A program made the translations under genes and the position numbers. The notes below the pieces were generated by a model. It was not told where the DNA came from. It made no database searches and saw only the letters and a program-made list of their open reading frames with translations. Below, one piece after another: positions 59,950-64,000 of a DNA stretch of 64,000 nucleotides (within the stretch, counting starts at the first letter, position 1; every line of letters starts with the position of its first letter). Source of the stretch: Planomicrobium soli (lineage in GTDB: Bacteria > Bacillota > Bacilli > Bacillales_A > Planococcaceae); the NCBI RefSeq assembly GCF_003014655.1, contig NZ_PYAT01000007.1, positions 186,001 to 250,000 of the forward strand, written 5' to 3'.

Positions 59950-61227
59950 TTATTCAGCGGCAATGTCATCAACGGCATCATGGACGACAGGTTCCGGTAC
60001 ACGGGACAAGATGACAAGTCCGATGACGAATAAAACCACCAAACTGAAAACACCCATACTGGAGTTTCCTGTAATTTGGGAAGTAACGGCTACCAAAAGC
60101 GGACCAAGTATTGCGGCGAACTTGCCGAATATATTGTAAAAACCGAAAAACTCATTGGAATTTTCTTTCGGCACGAGTTTGCCGAAATACGAGCGGCTAA
60201 GGGCTTGGATGCCGCCTTGGCTCGTCGCTACCAGCATGGCCAGGATCCAGAAATCCACGACTGTCTCCAAGAAGAAAGCGTATATGCAGACGATGATATA
60301 AACGCAAATGCCGACGTAAAGCATTTTCTTTCCGGTAAAGCGATTAGATAGCCGTCCGTACAGAATCGCAAACGGAGCAGCAACCACTTGAGTGACGAAT
60401 AAGATAATCAATAAGCTGACTGGGCTGAGTCCCAGGTCAGTCCCATAGGCTGTTGACATGGAAATGATGGTTCCCACTCCGTCAATGTAAAAGAAATAGG
60501 CGATCAAAAACAAAAGCAACGCGCGGTATTGGCGAATTTCCCGGATGGTTTTGCTGAGGCGTTTAAAACTTTGGTTGATCGGGTTTGGTTCCCGTTCAAT
60601 AAAATACCGCTGCTGAACATGGCGGAACATTGGAATGGAAAATACGATCCACCAGATGGCGGTTATGACGAACGCGATCCGGCTCGCATTGATTGTGGAA
60701 ACAGGTATAATTCCTTGTTGAGAAAGCACAATGATCGCGATGGATATGATGAATGGAATTGTCGATCCGATATAGCCCAGTCCATATCCAAAAGAGGACA
60801 CGATGTTCATGCGCTTTTCCGTGGTTACATCAACAATGAAGGCGTCATAAAAGACATTGGCCCCTGTAGCGCCGAGCGCCGCAAAAGTGTAGCAGACTAA
60901 AAGCATCAGCCAATTGTCGCTTGGCACAAAAGCGAGCATTGCGGTAGCTGCTGTACCGACGAAGAAAAAAGCTGCAAAAAACTTCTTTTTAAGCCCTTCG
61001 TAATCTGCGATTGTCCCCAGAATTGGCCCAAGCAAGGCCAAAATAAACGTGAAAATGGCGATTGTATAGCCAAGATAAGCGGTTGAATCTGAAGGACTTA
61101 CCCCAGCTTCCGTAGCGGCAGCTTTATAGAATAGCGGAAAAACGGCTGTTGTAATGATGATGGAATAAGCGGAACTTCCCCAGTCATAAAGCGCCCAACT
61201 CTTCTCTTCTTTTGTATAGTTTTTCAT
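59950..61227 (-). CDS. MFS transporter, UMF1/YxiO type
   Basis: 425 residues with about twelve membrane segments. WALYDWGSSAYSIIITTAVFP at the start, GPILGTIADYEGLKKKF, FYDAFIVDVTTEKRMN and SQGGIQALSRSYFGKLVP are the conserved blocks of the Atg22-like UMF1 family, which includes YxiO of B. subtilis. The yeast relative exports amino acids from the vacuole; bacterial substrates are not known. Single gene with GGAG nine bases before its ATG. Confidence 0.88.
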   Translation of the reverse strand: MKNYTKEEKSWALYDWGSSAYSIIITTAVFPLFYKAAATEAGVSPSDSTAYLGYTIAIFTFILALLGPILGTIADYEGLKKKFFAAFFFVGTAATAMLAFVPSDNWLMLLVCYTFAALGATGANVFYDAFIVDVTTEKRMNIVSSFGYGLGYIGSTIPFIISIAIIVLSQQGIIPVSTINASRIAFVITAIWWIVFSIPMFRHVQQRYFIEREPNPINQSFKRLSKTIREIRQYRALLLFLIAYFFYIDGVGTIISMSTAYGTDLGLSPVSLLIILFVTQVVAAPFAILYGRLSNRFTGKKMLYVGICVYIIVCIYAFFLETVVDFWILAMLVATSQGGIQALSRSYFGKLVPKENSNEFFGFYNIFGKFAAILGPLLVAVTSQITGNSSMGVFSLVVLFVIGLVILSRVPEPVVHDAVDDIAAE

Positions 61228-61400
61228 GAGTGCAGTCTCCTTAGTCCTAGATAGGTCTATTGTACAAGAAGAAAAGTGGATTGGGTGAACATTCTAAAAA
61301 TTTACTGAAATTTTACGCTTGAAATACTTCACTTTTTTAAGTTGAGCAGTGTGTTTTCCTCGAGTAAACTGAAAAAGGGAACTAGGAAGAAGGTCTACGA

Positions 61401-62156
61401 TTGAAATTAATCTCTTGGAATGTAAACGGCTTGCGGGCCGTTATGAAAAAAGGATTTATGGATTTTTTCGAGAAAGTGGATGCTGATGTATTCTGCTTGC
61501 AGGAAATAAAGCTGCAGGAAGGCCAGATCGAAATGGAGCTGCCGGGATACTTCAAATATTGGAATTATGCCCACAAGAAAGGCTACTCGGGAACCGCCAT
61601 TTTTACAAAAAAAGAACCGATATCCGTCCAGTACGGATTGGGGATAGAAGAGCATGACACCGAAGGGCGTATTATTGCGCTTGAATTTGATGATTGCTTC
61701 GTCGTAACGGTATATACACCAAATTCACAGCACGGCTTATTGCGGCTTGAGTACCGATTGCGATGGGAAGACGCAATTCTTGCTTACATAAAAAAGCTGG
61801 ACCGTCAAAAGCCGGTGATTTTGTGCGGGGATTTGAATGTGGCGCATGAGGAAATCGATTTGAAAAACCCGAAAGCGAATTTAAAGAACTCAGGATTTAC
61901 TCCGGAAGAACGCGGAAAGCTGTCTAGCTTTTTAAAGAGCGGCTTTATCGATACGTTTCGCTTTTTTTACCCGGAAGAAACCGGGAAATATTCTTGGTGG
62001 TCTTACCGTTCAGATTGCCGGGCAAAAAATATCGGTTGGCGTATCGACTATTTTATCGCTTCAAACAGGCTTGCGCCGAACTTAGGAGGCGCTAAAATCC
62101 ATGCAGATGTATTTGGCTCCGATCATTGTCCGGTCGAGCTGGAGATTATAACTTAA
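61401..62156 (+). CDS. exoA: Exodeoxyribonuclease III / AP endonuclease
   Basis: 251 residues, full length for ExoA. KLISWNVNGLRAVMKKG (Asn metal region), CLQEIKLQEGQ (catalytic Glu), CGDLNVAHEEIDL (Asp/Asn) and GSDHCPVELEI (Asp-His) are the four active-site motifs. It cuts DNA 5' of abasic sites and degrades 3' ends. The start is TTG with AGAAGG seven bases upstream. Single gene. Confidence 0.93.
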   Translation: MKLISWNVNGLRAVMKKGFMDFFEKVDADVFCLQEIKLQEGQIEMELPGYFKYWNYAHKKGYSGTAIFTKKEPISVQYGLGIEEHDTEGRIIALEFDDCFVVTVYTPNSQHGLLRLEYRLRWEDAILAYIKKLDRQKPVILCGDLNVAHEEIDLKNPKANLKNSGFTPEERGKLSSFLKSGFIDTFRFFYPEETGKYSWWSYRSDCRAKNIGWRIDYFIASNRLAPNLGGAKIHADVFGSDHCPVELEIIT

Positions 62157-62167
62157 ACAAACAATCA

Positions 62168-62216
62168 AAAATCCCGGTTTCTGACATTAAAACTGTCAGG
62201 AACCGGGATTTGTTTT
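62168..62216. terminator. Bidirectional terminator between exoA and the metalloprotease gene
   Basis: AAATCCCGGTTtCTGACA pairs with TGTCAGgAACCGGGATTT (one mismatch), T-runs on both sides. Confidence 0.88.
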
Positions 62217-62217
62217 T

Positions 62218-64000
62218 TTACTTGTTGTAGAAGAATTTTGCGGTAATTGAACCGTCTTTATTTTCTACGATATCGGTCACGTTAATGCCGGAATCAGCAG
62301 GCGTGTTGCTGTTGCCTTTCCAGAAGTAGTAAGAGCCGGTGTGAACATTTTTGCTGTTTGGCGTAATTTTGCTGCCAGTCTTGAAGAAGTCGCCAGCGTC
62401 TCCGCGGTTAACATTTTTCTCAAGGTCATATTTGCCGTCTGCTTGAAGAAGCGACAATCCGTAATGAGTCACTTTTGTGCCATCGCTAGCAATAGCGAAT
62501 TGGTTGTACTGGAAGCGTTTGTTCATCCAGTTTTCTACATTGTTTGGACGGAGGCCAGCTGTTTGGTACAAGCTGAGGATGTTCTCGTCCACATGCCATG
62601 CCAATAAACCGTGAGCATCAGTGCCTTGGCGAATCAGCCCTTTGTTAAAGCCATCCTGTTGGACGTTTTCGAACAAGAAGTATTCCGTGCCGTTAGAGCC
62701 TGGGACATCCATTTTTACGATGCCATTGTTAGCTTCTGCTTTATTGATAGCCGGCAACGTAATTTCCTGGACGCCGCTTTCCGGTTTTACTTCAATCGGA
62801 TCCGTCCATCCTAAGAATATCTTCGAGAATGGATCAAAGTGAGTTGGTGAGTTTCCGGAATAAGCGTTGCCGTTCGGGTAGCGCATCCAAGAACCGCCGG
62901 ACATCATCGAGTAGTTGCCGACACCTTCAGAAGTGTAAGCCGTATCATAGTAATCAGGCAATCCTAGCGCATGGCCGAATTCATGGGCATAAACCCCTGG
63001 CTGTGCAGGATATGGCCCAGTTTTAGCTGCATCAGAGTAAGTGACGGTTGCAGCATCATACCCAGAAACGTTACCGCCGATTCCTGGCTGAATGTTGTAG
63101 TTGTTCACCAATACACCGTCATAAGTCATATCTTCTTTTTCTGTTTTGGCAATCCATTCGGCTTGGCTCATGCCTGCATGCTGGTCAGCAGGTTTGCCAG
63201 TTTCATAGTATTTTCCGTAGTACAAGGCACTTAACAAGCTCCATTTATGAGACCAGATTTGAGCGGGATCACTGCTGAACTCGGCTCCAGTTCCTTCGTG
63301 AACGACAAAGATGTTCGGAACTTCTCCATCAACTGCATAGTTTGAGAAATCGACTTGGTCATCAGCCGCTTTCAATAAATCGCGGATGAATTCCCCTGTA
63401 TGGGCGTCGCCATTGGCGTTTCCATTAACGTACTTGCCATTTTCAGCATATTTGCCTTCTTGGTCCAAGTAGTAGGAAGCGCCTTTTGGCAGTTCAACCC
63501 ATAGGAAGTCTGTGTTTTCTTTGCGAACCAAATTTATTCGGTCGTTGCTGGATTCTTTATAAATATTTTGCATCGTGCTGTCTGTTGGAGCTTTTACTCC
63601 ATTAAATTCAGCATATTGTTCAAATTCAGGAAGTTCATAAGGATTATATTCGTTACCGAAAATCAAATCTTCGTAGTAGTAGGCAGGTACTTGGCCCGGC
63701 ATATCGCCTATCGGTTCATCGCCTTCTTTGTATTTAGCTAAAAGCACCAATACAGGAACGTCTCCTGTGGCTGATTGGTAAGCTACGCGGTTATCGCCGG
63801 GAGCTTCAAACTTAGTTCCTTTGCCAGCTGCTTTTTCAACCGGATCTGCTTTAGAGAGGTCAATTCCTAATTTCTTTGCTTGATCCGCCAATTCCGGCGA
63901 AGCGCCAACATGTTCTGCGGCACTTAAATTATACTTGCTCGGTTGTTCCGCTGGAGCGGCAGGTGCGCCAGTTCCTGAAAAAATCGCGGTTCCTGCTACT
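62218..64000 (-). CDS. Immune inhibitor A-type secreted metalloprotease (M6), start outside window
   Basis: The frame is open to the window edge, giving 594 residues without the start. The first visible residues, VAGTAIFSGTGAPAAPAEQP, look like the end of a signal peptide, so little is missing. A propeptide-like part (SPELADQAKKLGIDLSKADP), the zinc motif HEFGHALGLPDYY with a following SMMSGGSW, and a long beta-rich C-terminus ending ITAKFFYNK match the M6/InhA family, which degrades host or environmental proteins. Whether it acts in virulence or nutrition cannot be said. Confidence 0.88.
   Translation of the reverse strand, partial: VAGTAIFSGTGAPAAPAEQPSKYNLSAAEHVGASPELADQAKKLGIDLSKADPVEKAAGKGTKFEAPGDNRVAYQSATGDVPVLVLLAKYKEGDEPIGDMPGQVPAYYYEDLIFGNEYNPYELPEFEQYAEFNGVKAPTDSTMQNIYKESSNDRINLVRKENTDFLWVELPKGASYYLDQEGKYAENGKYVNGNANGDAHTGEFIRDLLKAADDQVDFSNYAVDGEVPNIFVVHEGTGAEFSSDPAQIWSHKWSLLSALYYGKYYETGKPADQHAGMSQAEWIAKTEKEDMTYDGVLVNNYNIQPGIGGNVSGYDAATVTYSDAAKTGPYPAQPGVYAHEFGHALGLPDYYDTAYTSEGVGNYSMMSGGSWMRYPNGNAYSGNSPTHFDPFSKIFLGWTDPIEVKPESGVQEITLPAINKAEANNGIVKMDVPGSNGTEYFLFENVQQDGFNKGLIRQGTDAHGLLAWHVDENILSLYQTAGLRPNNVENWMNKRFQYNQFAIASDGTKVTHYGLSLLQADGKYDLEKNVNRGDAGDFFKTGSKITPNSKNVHTGSYYFWKGNSNTPADSGINVTDIVENKDGSITAKFFYNK

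Overview
The window is a chromosomal segment of a low-to-moderate G+C Gram-positive bacterium. The best fit is the Planococcaceae (Planococcus or a close relative). Support comes from AGGAGG-type ribosome sites with frequent TTG and GTG starts, SigB-type promoters with RsbQ and RsbR relatives, an L-box lysine riboswitch before dapA, a THI-box before a thiamine salvage operon, CcpA cre sites, lipoproteins and sortase substrates. I saw no rRNA, tRNA, CRISPR array, insertion sequence or prophage. Taxonomy is inferred from gene content only.

Layout. 1-5.2 kb: cell surface genes: the tail of an LPXTG-type protein, a DUF3221 lipoprotein, a sortase with an extra C-terminal domain, its probable two-repeat MPKTG substrate, and an alpha/beta hydrolase. 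5.5-6.8 kb: an ECF sigma factor with overlapping RskA-type anti-sigma gene. 6.9-11.8 kb: a sigma-54 activator (CBS-PAS-AAA-Fis), three palindromes, a textbook -24/-12 promoter and an iron alcohol dehydrogenase plus CoA-acylating semialdehyde dehydrogenase pair. 11.9-12.9 kb: a SigB-type stress protein.

13.2-26.2 kb is a sugar island: AraC regulator, isomerase-like protein, a binding protein/YesM/YesN sensory triad, a RhaT-RhaP-RhaQ-RhaS-like ABC importer and RhaM mutarotase. It ends in a pseudogene in which the start of rhaEW is joined to the end of lutC, apparently the scar of a deletion that removed the catabolic half of the locus.

26.3-29.2 kb holds three tandem SDR paralogues behind a SigB-like promoter, then a MATE transporter. 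30.8-33.5 kb is an RsbQ hydrolase / PAS-GGDEF / RsbR-like operon, in which a diguanylate cyclase stands where B. subtilis has the phosphatase RsbP. 33.5-39.9 kb: dapA with its riboswitch, a methyltransferase, a YpfJ-type metallopeptidase, a TraB-family protein, an internally deleted drug exporter and NupC. 39.9-42.7 kb: a NERD-domain gene flanked by two arrays of a 20-bp tandem repeat, then a purine permease; a third array of the same family lies at 50.45-50.55 kb in reverse orientation. 43-46.8 kb: a CarH/LitR-like B12 photoreceptor and two multidrug MFS pumps. 47-50.4 kb: CoA transferase, VOC protein, rlmN. 50.6-55.2 kb: a carbohydrate ABC importer with a divergent MsmX-type ATPase and an unusual inverted-repeat operator region. 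55.3-58.9 kb: TPP riboswitch and tenA-thiM-thiD-thiE-thiW. 59-64 kb: a UPF0180-YtxH fusion, a UMF1-type MFS protein, exonuclease III and the truncated start of an immune-inhibitor-A metalloprotease.

The themes are sugar and purine import, general stress signalling and surface proteins, with visible recent gene loss. The most interesting items are the RsbQ/PAS-GGDEF/RsbR operon, the 20-bp repeat family around the NERD gene, and the rhaEW-lutC deletion scar.
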